A DNA stretch of 64,000 bases from Polaribacter sp. (lineage in GTDB: Bacteria; Bacteroidota; Bacteroidia; Flavobacteriales; Flavobacteriaceae). The notes under the pieces are model-generated. The model was not told where the DNA came from and made no database searches. It saw only the letters and a list, made by a program, of their open reading frames with translations. This document shows, piece after piece, positions 9,344-17,922 of the stretch. The stretch is from positions 1 to 64,000 of the forward strand of contig JAQXEU010000053.1 of the NCBI GenBank assembly GCA_029250685.1, given 5' to 3'. Position numbers and translations under genes: made by a program. Position 1 is the first letter of the stretch. Each line of letters begins with the position of its first letter.

Positions 9344-9910
9344 ATGAACTTTAGAAAAATAGTACCAGTATTAATGTTATCAGTAATAATTTCAGCACAA
9401 TCTTTTGCGAACAATTCAAATCCTGAAAACGGAAAAAAGAATACAGCAATCGTTAAAAAAACTGACAAAACAATTGTAAGTGTTGCCGCTTCAAACTCAA
9501 ATTTCACAACATTGGTTGCTGCTGTAAAAGCCGCAGGTTTAGTTGATGTATTAAATAGCAAGGGACCATTTACAGTATTTGCTCCAGTTAATGATGCTTT
9601 TGGCAAGTTGCCAAAAGGAACTGTTGCTACTTTATTAAAACCAGAAAATAAAAAATTATTAACTGCAATTCTAACATATCATGTTGTCGCTGGAAAATTT
9701 AAAGCAGCAGATGTTGTTAAAGCTATTAAAAGTAATGGCGGGAAATTTGTAATAAGCACTGTTCAAGGTGGAAAGCTTACAGCTTCATTAAAAAATGGAA
9801 AAGTAATTTTGACAGATGTAAAAGGGAATGTTTCTAATATAGTGTTAACAGATGTAGCTGCATCAAATGGTATCGTGCATGCAATTGACACAGTAGTAAT
9901 GCCACAATAA
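9344..9910 (+). CDS. Secreted fasciclin (FAS1) domain protein
   Basis: A 188-residue protein with a signal peptide (about 1-22, ending QSFA) and one FAS1 domain filling the rest. The two FAS1 motifs are GPFTVFAPVNDAF near residue 80 and a conserved TYHVVAGKF block near residue 125, followed by the final GIVHAIDTVVMP strand. FAS1 proteins act in adhesion and matrix interaction. It is expected in the periplasm or outside the cell. It is monocistronic, with a -7 box upstream and a strong terminator downstream. Confidence 0.92.
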   Translation: MNFRKIVPVLMLSVIISAQSFANNSNPENGKKNTAIVKKTDKTIVSVAASNSNFTTLVAAVKAAGLVDVLNSKGPFTVFAPVNDAFGKLPKGTVATLLKPENKKLLTAILTYHVVAGKFKAADVVKAIKSNGGKFVISTVQGGKLTASLKNGKVILTDVKGNVSNIVLTDVAASNGIVHAIDTVVMPQ

Positions 9911-9937
9911 AAATATAAGTTAAGTTGGTTGATTAAA

Positions 9938-9967
9938 GTTGCTACAGAAATGTAGCAGCTTTTTTTT
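9938..9967 (+). terminator. Intrinsic terminator after the fasciclin gene
   Basis: A 9-bp stem (one G-T pair) with a GAAA loop (9947-9950) is followed by eight T. It sits directly downstream of the fasciclin gene and before the convergent gene ending at 9970. Confidence 0.85.
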
Positions 9968-9969
9968 AT

Positions 9970-10440
9970 TTATAAGTGATCTATCTCAATTTGAAAATCG
10001 TATTGCAAATCTTCATGTAATGTTGCCACAACTTTTTTTATCAATACAACTTGTCGATCAAAAGTATTTGTTAACCTAGTACTTTTACTAATTGAAGGTT
10101 TAAAGTTCTTCAATTTTTTACAGAAATAAATTAATAATTCTACTTCAGTTTCTTTTTTTTGAGAATAACGAATAAACTTTTTTGTGAGCGTTAAAATTTT
10201 ACGAACACTTTTTCTAATATAGAAGTAACTTTTGGTGTTTATTTGATCAAACAAATCATCCATTTGCTCTTTTACACTTTCAATATATGATTCTTCATCC
10301 GAAGATTCAAATAATAAATACGTAAGTAATTCTTTATTTTCTTTCTTGAATTTTGATAAACGCAAACATAAATCAATCAGCTCTTTTGAGTCTTTATAAC
10401 CCAATTCGTCTTTGATTTTTTTTACAGTAACTGCTTTCAT
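9970..10440 (-). CDS. Conserved hypothetical protein, all-helical
   Basis: A 156-residue soluble, lysine-rich and largely alpha-helical protein without signal peptide or membrane segment. I recognise no catalytic motif. The N-terminus (KKIKDELGYKDSKELIDLCLRLSKFKKEN) and a basic middle part suggest a small helical bundle. It starts immediately after the stop of the EEP-family gene (10441), so the two are cotranscribed. Similar proteins are common in flavobacteria, as far as I recall, but no function is known to me. Confidence 0.7.
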   Translation of the reverse strand: MKAVTVKKIKDELGYKDSKELIDLCLRLSKFKKENKELLTYLLFESSDEESYIESVKEQMDDLFDQINTKSYFYIRKSVRKILTLTKKFIRYSQKKETEVELLIYFCKKLKNFKPSISKSTRLTNTFDRQVVLIKKVVATLHEDLQYDFQIEIDHL

Positions 10441-11232
10441 TTATTTAAATAATTCAAGAGTTACCAAATACGCACAATGATCTGAGGCAATTGTATCACA
10501 AATGGTTTCTTTAGAAATTACTTTCCATTTTTTCTTTGGATAATATAGTACGTAATCGATTTTTTTAATCGGATTATCAGAAGGAAAAGTCAATTTTGGG
10601 TTTGATTTATTATAAGATGCTTTCCAAAATGATTCTAAAATATTGATCGTATTACTGTTTGGTTCATCATTTAAATCGCCCGATAATATAGTAGGATATT
10701 TATTATTAGAAAATGCCTTATTGATTGCTTTTGCCTGCGAAACTCTATCGGTATCTTCTTTTAAATGATCTAAATGTGTGCCGATAAAAGAAATAGTATC
10801 TCCAGATTCTAAAACCGTTGTAATTTCTAAAGCAGCTCTTGGTTCGTTTCCTTTTGTGTATGGGAGAGCAACATTTCTGGTTGATAAAAATGAATACTTA
10901 GACAAAATTCCTTCGCCATATTCGCCGCCATCATAATACATTGCTCTTCCAAAAACCGAAGCCATTTTTGTACGAAAGCCCAATTCTGTTGGTAAATCGT
11001 ATTTTTTTGCTCTGTTGGTTTTAAAATCTACTTCTTGAAGTGAAACAAAATCTGCACCCGCTTTTTTAATTACGTTTGCAATAATGTCTAAATCGAAACT
11101 TCCGTTGGTTGTCTTTCCATGAAGAATATTAAAACTCAATATTTTCACAATTGCTTTTTCTTCTTTTTGGGCAAATAAATTTCCCAAAAAGAAGAAAAGC
11201 ATTATAATTGATATGAATTTTCTTTGGTTCAA
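10441..11232 (-). CDS. Secreted endonuclease/exonuclease/phosphatase (EEP) family protein
   Basis: A 263-residue protein with a signal peptide (about 1-21, ending LFAQ). It has the EEP metal-dependent phosphoesterase fold: NILHG near residue 36, SLQEVDFKTNR with the metal-binding Glu, GTHLDHLK, LSGDLNDEPNS, and the C-terminal KIDYVLYY...SDHCAYLV motif with the catalytic His. The substrate may be nucleic acid, phospholipid or inositol phosphate. It lies 3 bases after fabV on the same strand. Confidence 0.87.
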   Translation of the reverse strand: MNQRKFISIIMLFFFLGNLFAQKEEKAIVKILSFNILHGKTTNGSFDLDIIANVIKKAGADFVSLQEVDFKTNRAKKYDLPTELGFRTKMASVFGRAMYYDGGEYGEGILSKYSFLSTRNVALPYTKGNEPRAALEITTVLESGDTISFIGTHLDHLKEDTDRVSQAKAINKAFSNNKYPTILSGDLNDEPNSNTINILESFWKASYNKSNPKLTFPSDNPIKKIDYVLYYPKKKWKVISKETICDTIASDHCAYLVTLELFK

Positions 11233-11235
11233 ATT

Positions 11236-12426
11236 TTAGTTTTCACTCGGAATTTCTACCATTTCGTTTACATCGGCATCATAATCTACACCATTAACTT
11301 TAAATCCGAATAAATTAAAAAAGTCATTACTATACCCCTCTAAATCTCCAATATCAGATAAATTTTCTGTCGAAGCAATTTTCCAAAGTTTAGCAACTTC
11401 AGTTTGAACGTCATCACGCATTTCCCAATCGTCTATTCTAATTCTTCCATTTTCATCTAACAACATTTCTTTGCCATTAAATAAACGTTCGCTATATAAA
11501 CGCTGAATTTGCTCAATACATCCTTCATGAATTCCTTTTTCTTTCATGATTTTATACAACAAAGAAATGTATAAAGGAATTACTGGGATTGCTGAACTCG
11601 CTTGAGTAACCAATGCCTTATTTACAGAAACATATGCTTTTCCACCGATTGCTTTTAAATCGTCAGAAATTGTAAAAGCTGTAGCTTCTAAATCGTCTTT
11701 TGCTGCTCCAATAGTTCCTTTTCTATAAACTGCTTCTGTTAATGAAGGACCGATGTAAGAATAGGCAACTGTGTTTGCTCCTTCAGATAATAAATTTTCA
11801 GATTTTAATGCGTCCATCCACATTTTCCAATCTTCTCCCCCCATTACTGCAACTGTATTTGCAATATCATCTCCTTCAGCTGGATTGATAGAAATTTCAG
11901 TTACATTTCCTGTATGAAAATCTACTGTTTTATTAGAGAAAACGCTTCCAATTGGTTTTAAAACTGATTTATATCGTGTTCCAGAAACTGGATGTGTTCT
12001 TACGGGTGAAGCTAAACTATAAATTACCAAATCAATCTGACCTAAATCTTCTTTGATCATGTCTAAAGTCTTGCGCTTAATTTCGTTAGAAAACGCGTCA
12101 CCATTGATACTTTTCGCATACAAACCAGCTTCGTGAGCATGTTTTTCAAAAGCTGCTGTGTTGTAATAACCTGCAGAACCAGTTCTTCCTACTGTTGAAG
12201 GTTTATCAAAAAATACTCCAATTGTTGCTGCATCTGATCCAAAAGCGCTTGATATTCTTGATGCTAAGCCAAATCCAGTTGAAGAACCAATTACCAATAC
12301 TTTTTTTGCGCCATTGATTGTTCCTTTTGATTTTACATATGCTATTTGATCAACTACATTTTGCTCACAACCTGTTGGATGCGCTGTTAAACAAATAAAT
12401 CCTCTTGTTCTTGGTTCTATAATCAT
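11236..12426 (-). CDS. fabV: Trans-2-enoyl-ACP/CoA reductase FabV
   Basis: A 396-residue NADH-dependent enoyl reductase of fatty-acid synthesis, full length for FabV. Diagnostic features are the N-terminal IIEPRTRGFICLTAHPTGCE, the Rossmann motif VLVIGSSTGFGLASRI (about 44-59), YSLASPVRTHP (about 136-146), VMGGEDWKMWMDAL, and the catalytic Y-x8-K pair Y234/K243. FabV replaces FabI in some bacteria and is known to be intrinsically triclosan-tolerant. It is cytoplasmic and lies between the small gene at 12438 and the EEP gene in one minus-strand run. Confidence 0.96.
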   Translation of the reverse strand: MIIEPRTRGFICLTAHPTGCEQNVVDQIAYVKSKGTINGAKKVLVIGSSTGFGLASRISSAFGSDAATIGVFFDKPSTVGRTGSAGYYNTAAFEKHAHEAGLYAKSINGDAFSNEIKRKTLDMIKEDLGQIDLVIYSLASPVRTHPVSGTRYKSVLKPIGSVFSNKTVDFHTGNVTEISINPAEGDDIANTVAVMGGEDWKMWMDALKSENLLSEGANTVAYSYIGPSLTEAVYRKGTIGAAKDDLEATAFTISDDLKAIGGKAYVSVNKALVTQASSAIPVIPLYISLLYKIMKEKGIHEGCIEQIQRLYSERLFNGKEMLLDENGRIRIDDWEMRDDVQTEVAKLWKIASTENLSDIGDLEGYSNDFFNLFGFKVNGVDYDADVNEMVEIPSEN

Positions 12427-12437
12427 GTTTGTTTTAT

Positions 12438-12797
12438 TTAATGATTGTCTAAAATTCTTTGACCAATCATGTTTATTATTCTTTTATTAAATTCTAAATC
12501 ATTTACTTTATAAACATCAAACTCGTCTTTTGTAAACTGTCCAATAACTAACCCAAGTAATTGGTTTCTTAAAACTGTATTGTTTTTTGTGATTAAATTT
12601 ACGTAATTATTTAATTCTACTTTTTTTAAGTTATTAATATCCGTTTTCTGTTTTTGAGAAAAATGACTAAATACTTGTAAAATAGTATTGTTTTGTAATT
12701 TTAAAACTGGGCGTAATGTTCTATTTTGAAAGTCTTCATCTGTGCTTATTGATGACAAATTTAATACAGGACGAATACTAACTTTCTTATTATCCAT
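12438..12797 (-). CDS. Conserved hypothetical protein (often labelled 'glyoxalase')
   Basis: A 119-residue protein, no signal peptide. The pattern [21 protein letters not shown] followed by [21 protein letters not shown] and a closing [12 protein letters not shown] helix is typical of small flavobacterial proteins that are often auto-named glyoxalase. I see no vicinal-oxygen-chelate metal ligands to support that name. Its start overlaps the end of purC by 8 bases, so it is translationally coupled to purC. Function unknown. Confidence 0.7.
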   Translation of the reverse strand: MDNKKVSIRPVLNLSSISTDEDFQNRTLRPVLKLQNNTILQVFSHFSQKQKTDINNLKKVELNNYVNLITKNNTVLRNQLLGLVIGQFTKDEFDVYKVNDLEFNKRIINMIGQRILDNH

Positions 12798-13737
12798 TTA
12801 AAAAAGCATTTACATTTTTTTCTATTCGATTTAATACATTATCAGTTGCAGCTTTTACAAAGACTTCTCCTGTAATTTGCTCGTACAATTCTATATATCT
12901 GTTAGAAATCTCTGTGGTTTTTTCATCAGACATTTCTGGGATTTTTTGTCCATCTAAACCTTGAAATCCGTTTTCAATCAACCATTGACGTACAAATTCT
13001 TTAGACAATTGCTTTTGATTTTCTCCTTTTTCTTGACGCTCTGCATACCCTTCTTCATAAAAATAACGAGAAGAATCTGGTGTATGAATTTCATCAATTA
13101 AGACAATTTTACCCTCTTTTGTTTTTCCGAATTCGTATTTAGTATCCACTAAAATTAATCCGCGAGAAGCAGCAATTTCTGTTCCTCTTTGAAATAAAGC
13201 GCGTGTATAGTTTTCTAAAACAATATAATCTTCTTCAGAAACAATTTGATTTGATAAAATTGCTTCACGAGTAATATCTTCATCGTGATCACCATTGTCA
13301 GCTTTTGTTGACGGTGTAATAATAGGTTTTGGGAACTTATCGTTCTCTTTCATTCCTTCTGGCATTGCAACACCACAAAGAACTCTTTTTCCAATTTTAT
13401 ACTCTCTTGCCGCATGACCAGATAAATATCCACGAATAACCATTTCTACTTTAAAAGGTTCACATAAATGACCAATGGCTACATTTTCATCTGGATTTGC
13501 AACCAACCAATTCGGAACGATATCAGCAGTATCATTCATCATTTTTGTTGCAATCTGATTTAATATTTGTCCTTTAAAAGGAATCTGACGCGGTAAAATC
13601 ACATCAAATGCTGACAATCTATCAGAAGCAATCATTACCAATACATCATCATTAATATTGTAAACTTCTCTTACTTTTCCTTTATATACAGATTTTTGCT
13701 TTGGAAAATTAAAGTTTGTTTCGTTAATTGTGTTCAT
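12790..13737 (-). CDS. purC: Phosphoribosylaminoimidazole-succinocarboxamide synthase
   Basis: A 315-residue SAICAR synthase, of the longer length (about 300-315) found in Bacteroidota and yeast. It joins CAIR to aspartate with ATP in purine synthesis. Motifs include [26 protein letters not shown] near the N-terminus, [30 protein letters not shown] and [15 protein letters not shown]. It is cytoplasmic. It is the first gene of a likely operon with the small hypothetical gene and possibly fabV. A candidate -7 box lies at 13762-13769. Confidence 0.96.
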   Translation of the reverse strand: MNTINETNFNFPKQKSVYKGKVREVYNINDDVLVMIASDRLSAFDVILPRQIPFKGQILNQIATKMMNDTADIVPNWLVANPDENVAIGHLCEPFKVEMVIRGYLSGHAAREYKIGKRVLCGVAMPEGMKENDKFPKPIITPSTKADNGDHDEDITREAILSNQIVSEEDYIVLENYTRALFQRGTEIAASRGLILVDTKYEFGKTKEGKIVLIDEIHTPDSSRYFYEEGYAERQEKGENQKQLSKEFVRQWLIENGFQGLDGQKIPEMSDEKTTEISNRYIELYEQITGEVFVKAATDNVLNRIEKNVNAFLNG

Positions 13738-13761
13738 TAATTATTGTGTTGTTATTACTTG

Positions 13762-13769
13762 CAAAAGTA
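13762..13769 (-). promoter_or_regulatory. Candidate -7 box for purC
   Basis: On the minus strand this reads TACTTTTG, matching TAnnTTTG, 24 bases upstream of the purC ATG. No convincing -33 element was found. Confidence 0.35.
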
Positions 13770-13785
13770 AACTTTTAATTACTTT

Positions 13786-14402
13786 TTACTCCTTCTTTTT
13801 TAAGACTTTTATTTGCTTTAAATTATCTGAAATCGGTGTTGCTGTAATTACTTTTTCACCTGGAATAAAGTAGAAAAAATAAGCAGAATTTTGTCCTACT
13901 TTCTTCACATCTAATCTTGTGTTATCTTTAAAAATTAATGTATAATTTGGAATAATCTCTTTTGCACTTAATTTTTGCTTTGTTCCTATTCCCATTCCTG
14001 TTCTCATAGAAACAAATAACAAGAAAAAGATAAACATCATCCCTGGAAGTACATTTTTTTTCTTCCCTAGCTCCTCATATTTCTTATCCCATTTTTCAAT
14101 ATTATATATTTTTTTGTACCATTTTTTTCTCTTAAATAAGCGTAAAATTTAAACATCCATTTGGTGAAATATAAATACATCAACCAAAACATAATTCCTA
14201 GAAACAATGAAATAAACCAGTTGTTTGTCAATAAACTTATTGGAGAAATTAACGCATCTAAAATGGTTGTATAATTTAAGTATGAAACACCAAATATCCC
14301 GTAAAAAATAGCGTCACTTACTATACCAAGAATAATTAAATATAAATATCCAATGTAAAAGTAATCTTGCAGTCCTAATTTATCTTCTTCTATTTTTATC
14401 AT
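13786..14402 (-). pseudogene. Membrane protein gene interrupted by a 1-base frameshift
   Basis: Two adjacent reading frames (14402-14067 and 14040-13786) form one gene. The upstream part encodes three to four membrane helices and reads normally to FKFYAYLREK, then runs into a poor frame and stops. If one A is added to the A7 tract (T7 on the plus strand, 14122-14128), the reading continues as KKWYKKIYNIEKWDKKYEEL and then VLPGMMFIFFLLFVSMR, joining the second frame without a stop for about 205 residues in total. The restored protein would have a last membrane helix and a soluble C-terminal domain. Function unknown. It overlaps phoH by 4 bases (ATGA). It is either a true lesion or a homopolymer sequencing error. 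Confidence 0.8.
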
Positions 14403-15346
14403 TCTGTTTCTATACTTTTATAAGCTTTTATAATACTTTTTACCAAACGATGACGAATCACATCTTTATCATCTAAATACACTTGCGCAATTCCGTCAAT
14501 ATCTTTTAGCGCCAACAACGATTCTTTTAAACCAGAAACTTGTTTTCTTGGTAAATCTATTTGACCAGGATCTCCATTGATAATAAACTTTGCATGTTTT
14601 CCCATTCTGGTTAAAAACATTTTCATTTGATTGTGTGTGGTATTCTGTGCCTCATCTAAAATCACAAAAGCATTATCTAATGTTCTACCACGCATAAATG
14701 CTAATGGCGCAATTTGAATCACTCCTTTTTCTAAATGAGATTCTAATTTTTCATGCGGAATCATATCACGCAATGCATCATATAAAGGCTGCATATAAGG
14801 GTCTAATTTTTCCTTTAAATCTCCTGGAAGAAAACCTAAATTCTCGCCAGATTCTACTGCTGGTCTTGTTAAAATTATTTTTCTAACTTCTTTCTCTTTT
14901 AATGCTTTTACTGCCAATGCAACTGCTGTATATGTTTTTCCTGTTCCGGCTGGACCAACAGCAAAAAGCATATCATTTTTTTGCATTAAAGAAACCATTT
15001 TTCGTTGGTTTACAGTTTGTGGTTTAATTAACTTACCATTGACACCATGTAATAAAACATCTTTAGCATTTGTAGATATCGTTTCTTCTTTACCTGTTGA
15101 TGTTAAAATACGTTCGATACTGTTTTCATCTAACTTATTGTACTTATTAAAGTATTTAATTAGCATTTCTAATCGCTTTTCAAACTCATCTAAAATATCA
15201 GACTCGCCATAAACTTTTAATTTAGCGCCTCTTGCAACGATTTTAATTTTAGGGAAAAACTTTTTTAATAAAGAAATTGTACTGTTTTGAGCTCCAAAAA
15301 ATTCTTTTGGATCGATGTCGGTTAGGTCAATTATTCTTTCTGTCAA
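14399..15346 (-). CDS. PhoH family ATPase
   Basis: A 315-residue cytoplasmic P-loop ATPase of the PhoH family. The N-terminal part (about 1-90) is the small RNA-binding-like domain usual for PhoH-like proteins. Walker A is GPAGTGKT (131-138), Walker B is VILDEAQN (228-235), and the block GFLPGDLKEKLDPYMQPLYD is diagnostic. The family is thought to act in RNA metabolism; no precise substrate can be given. It is the first gene of the run that continues through the frameshifted membrane protein. Confidence 0.93.
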   Translation of the reverse strand: MTERIIDLTDIDPKEFFGAQNSTISLLKKFFPKIKIVARGAKLKVYGESDILDEFEKRLEMLIKYFNKYNKLDENSIERILTSTGKEETISTNAKDVLLHGVNGKLIKPQTVNQRKMVSLMQKNDMLFAVGPAGTGKTYTAVALAVKALKEKEVRKIILTRPAVESGENLGFLPGDLKEKLDPYMQPLYDALRDMIPHEKLESHLEKGVIQIAPLAFMRGRTLDNAFVILDEAQNTTHNQMKMFLTRMGKHAKFIINGDPGQIDLPRKQVSGLKESLLALKDIDGIAQVYLDDKDVIRHRLVKSIIKAYKSIETE

Positions 15347-15465
15347 ATGATTCTATTTTAATAGGTTAACAATTTTTGAATTGTAATTAATAACATAAAG
15401 TAAAACGAGATATAATCTATCTACTTTTTATACAAGAAAATTACGGATAAAATTTTAGAAATGAT

Positions 15466-15473
15466 TAGCTTTG
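15466..15473 (+). promoter_or_regulatory. Candidate -7 box upstream of the SAM-cleaving enzyme
   Basis: TAGCTTTG matches TAnnTTTG and lies about 50 bases before the ATG at 15524. No -33 TTG at the standard distance. Confidence 0.35.
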
Positions 15474-15523
15474 TGTAAAATTTTTATCAATTTTTAAACA
15501 ACTAATTAACAGGTCGTCTTTAC

Positions 15524-16354
15524 ATGTCTTTAATTACATTAACAACAGATTTCGGAACTAAAGACCACTTTGTAGGTGCTGTTAAAGGTGCTATCTACAA
15601 TGAGTTGCCTGACGCAAAAATTGTTGACATTACCCACGAAATTTCTCCATTTAACATTACAGAGACTGCATATATCTTAAAAAACTCTTATAAAAGTTTC
15701 CCTGATAAAAGTATTCACATAGTTGGCGTAGATTCTGAATTGAGCCCAGAGAACAAACACATTGTGATTTTATTAGACAATCATTATTTTATTTGCCCGG
15801 ATAACGGATTAATTTCAATGATTGCTTCAGAAATTAACCCAACACAAATTGTTGAAATCAACATTCATGATCGAATTGAAAGTAGTTTTCCTGTGTTAGA
15901 TGTTTTTGTACAGGTTGCTTGTTTTATTGCTCGTGGAGGAAGTTTGGGTGTTATCGGAAAAGAGATTCAGTCGTATAAACAAATGACTGAAATTCAACCG
16001 AAGATCAATTCAAATGAAACAAAAATCACTGGAAGCATCATTTATATTGACAATTACGGAAATGTAATTAGTAATATTAGTAAAAAACTATTTACAGAAA
16101 TCGGAAAAGGTAGAGATTACAAAGTAGTCGCAAGACGTTATTCGTTTGATAAAATCAACAAAAAATACAACGACATTATCAATTATCAAATTGATGAAGA
16201 CAGAAAACATTACGACGGGAATAGGTTGGCTCTCTTTAATTCGGCCGGATTTATAGAAATTGCTGTTTATCGAAGTAACTTAAACACTGTTGGGGGTGCT
16301 TCTTCTTTATTAGGATTGAATTACAGAGATACAATTACCGTAGAATTTTATTAA
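15524..16354 (+). CDS. SAM hydroxide adenosyltransferase (DUF62 family)
   Basis: A 276-residue protein of the family that hydrolyses S-adenosylmethionine to adenosine and methionine, related to fluorinase/chlorinase. The N-terminal LTTDFGTKDHFVGAVKGAI is the family signature, followed by VDITHEISPFNI (near residue 35), DNGLISM and IDNYGNVISNIS. It lacks evidence for the chain insertion typical of fluorinases, so halogenation is not expected. It is cytoplasmic. It opens a plus-strand cluster running to gldG. Confidence 0.92.
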   Translation: MSLITLTTDFGTKDHFVGAVKGAIYNELPDAKIVDITHEISPFNITETAYILKNSYKSFPDKSIHIVGVDSELSPENKHIVILLDNHYFICPDNGLISMIASEINPTQIVEINIHDRIESSFPVLDVFVQVACFIARGGSLGVIGKEIQSYKQMTEIQPKINSNETKITGSIIYIDNYGNVISNISKKLFTEIGKGRDYKVVARRYSFDKINKKYNDIINYQIDEDRKHYDGNRLALFNSAGFIEIAVYRSNLNTVGGASSLLGLNYRDTITVEFY

Positions 16355-16374
16355 AACTTAAAAGAAAAATATTC

Positions 16375-16671
16375 ATGTTTGTTAGAATTGTAAAAATGGG
16401 ATTTCACAAAGAGAATGTTGACACATTTCAAGCAATTTTTGATGACAAGAAAGAGAAAATAAGAAGTAATAACGGTTGTCAACTATTAGAATTGTATCGC
16501 GATAAAAACGATCCAACAATTTTCTTTACCTATAGCTATTGGGGAGCTGAACAAGATTTAGAAAACTACAGAAATTCTGAATTATTTAAAAGCATTTGGG
16601 CAGAGACAAAAAAACTTTTCAATAAAAAACCAGAAGCTTGGAGCGTTGATAAAACGGTGAGTTTACCTTAA
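16375..16671 (+). CDS. Antibiotic biosynthesis monooxygenase (ABM) domain protein
   Basis: A 98-residue single-domain protein of the dimeric alpha+beta barrel group. The pattern FVRIVKMGFHKENVDTF at the start, NNGCQLLELYRDKNDPTIFF in the middle and WAETKKLFNKKPEAWSVDK at the end fits small ABM or quinol-monooxygenase-like proteins. These may act on quinones, haem or reactive small molecules. The stop overlaps the next start (TAATG), so it is coupled to the GNAT gene. Confidence 0.85.
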   Translation: MFVRIVKMGFHKENVDTFQAIFDDKKEKIRSNNGCQLLELYRDKNDPTIFFTYSYWGAEQDLENYRNSELFKSIWAETKKLFNKKPEAWSVDKTVSLP

Positions 16672-17201
16672 TGAATTATCCAACAACTTTTCCTGAATTA
16701 CAAACTGAAAGATTGATTTTACGTCAATTAAAAACTGATGATGTAAACGCAATTTTTGAATTACGATCTAGTGACGAAATCAATAAATTAATCACTAGAA
16801 AAACACCAAAGAACCTAGAAGACGCTGCCGAATTTATAAACGTTTGTCATCAAGAATTTGAAAAGCAAAACAGAATTTTCTGGGCAATGCAATACAAAGA
16901 AACGAATGAGTTAATTGGTACAATTGTTTATCATAATATTTCATTAGATAAATATTACGCAGAAATCGGTTACGAAATGAATCCGAAATTTCATAAAAAA
17001 GGTTTCATGAATGAAGCGATGCAAGCAATTATTTCATTCGGAATTAAAACAAAGAACTTAAAAGTTATCGAAGCTTTTACACATCAAAATAATATGGCAT
17101 CTATTGCGTTGTTAGAGAAACACAATTTTGTGTTACAACCAGAAAGAAAAGACGAAGGTTTTGAAAATAACCGTATTTTTCGCCTTGAAATAAATCAATA
17201 A
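16671..17201 (+). CDS. GNAT family N-acetyltransferase (RimJ/RimL type)
   Basis: A 176-residue acetyltransferase. The N-terminal TERLILRQLKTDDVNAIFEL and central EIGYEMNPKFHKKGFMNEAM (acetyl-CoA-binding Q/RxxGxG-like region with GFMNEA) followed by IEAFTHQNNMASIALLEKHNF are the RimJ/RimL signature. It probably acetylates the N-terminus or side chain of a protein or small molecule. It sits between the ABM gene and gldF, with 1 base between its stop and the gldF start. Confidence 0.9.
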   Translation: MNYPTTFPELQTERLILRQLKTDDVNAIFELRSSDEINKLITRKTPKNLEDAAEFINVCHQEFEKQNRIFWAMQYKETNELIGTIVYHNISLDKYYAEIGYEMNPKFHKKGFMNEAMQAIISFGIKTKNLKVIEAFTHQNNMASIALLEKHNFVLQPERKDEGFENNRIFRLEINQ

Positions 17202-17202
17202 C

Positions 17203-17922
17203 ATGATTCCAATACTTAAAAAAGAATTCAATTTATTTTTTGCTTCGCCAATTGCCTATTTGGTGATCGGAGTTTTCTTGTTGGTAAACGGATTGTTTTT
17301 GTGGGTTTTTAAAGACGATACAAATATTTTAAATGCTGGTTTTGCAGATCTAAACAGCTTCTTTTATTTATCGCCTTGGATTTTATTATTCTTGATTCCT
17401 GCAATAACCATGAAAAGTTTTGCAGACGAATTAAATACAGGAACCATTGAAACATTACGAACAAAACCAATTACAGATTGGCAAATTGTACTAGGAAAAT
17501 TTACTGCTTCACTCCTACTAATTATTGTTGCGCTAGCACCGACTTTAACCTACGTTTATACAATCATTCAATTAGGAAATCCCGTTGGGAATATCGATTT
17601 AGGAAGCACAATTGGTTCGTACATCGGTTTATTATTTTTAGCAGCAACCTATACATCTATTGGATTATTTACATCAACATTTTCTAAAAATCAAATTGTG
17701 GCCTTTATTTTGGGCGTTTTTATCACCTTCTTTTTATTCTACGGATTTGATGCAATTGCAGGATTATTTCCAGAGAATAGTTATACAATACAGTTATTAG
17801 GAATCAACGAGCATTTTAAAAGCATTAGTCGTGGCGTTATCGATACAAGAGATGTTTTGTATTTTATTTCTTTGAGCGTTTTCTTTTTATTACTAACTAA
17901 AAACCAGTTACGTAATGTCTAA
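17203..17922 (+). CDS. gldF: Gliding motility ABC transporter permease GldF
   Basis: A 239-residue ABC-2-type permease with six membrane segments. The N-terminus IPILKKEFNLFFASPIAYLV and loop AITMKSFADELNTGTIETLRTKP are characteristic of GldF. GldF works with GldG and the ATPase GldA; in Flavobacterium johnsoniae they are needed for gliding and type IX secretion-linked motility. It overlaps gldG by 8 bases. The ATPase gene gldA is not in this window, as is usual, since gldA is normally unlinked. Confidence 0.94.
   Translation: MIPILKKEFNLFFASPIAYLVIGVFLLVNGLFLWVFKDDTNILNAGFADLNSFFYLSPWILLFLIPAITMKSFADELNTGTIETLRTKPITDWQIVLGKFTASLLLIIVALAPTLTYVYTIIQLGNPVGNIDLGSTIGSYIGLLFLAATYTSIGLFTSTFSKNQIVAFILGVFITFFLFYGFDAIAGLFPENSYTIQLLGINEHFKSISRGVIDTRDVLYFISLSVFFLLLTKNQLRNV

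Noticed and set aside
12438-12797. Calling the 119-residue protein a glyoxalase
   Set aside because: The common label has no support in visible metal ligands or fold motifs, so it is left as a conserved hypothetical.
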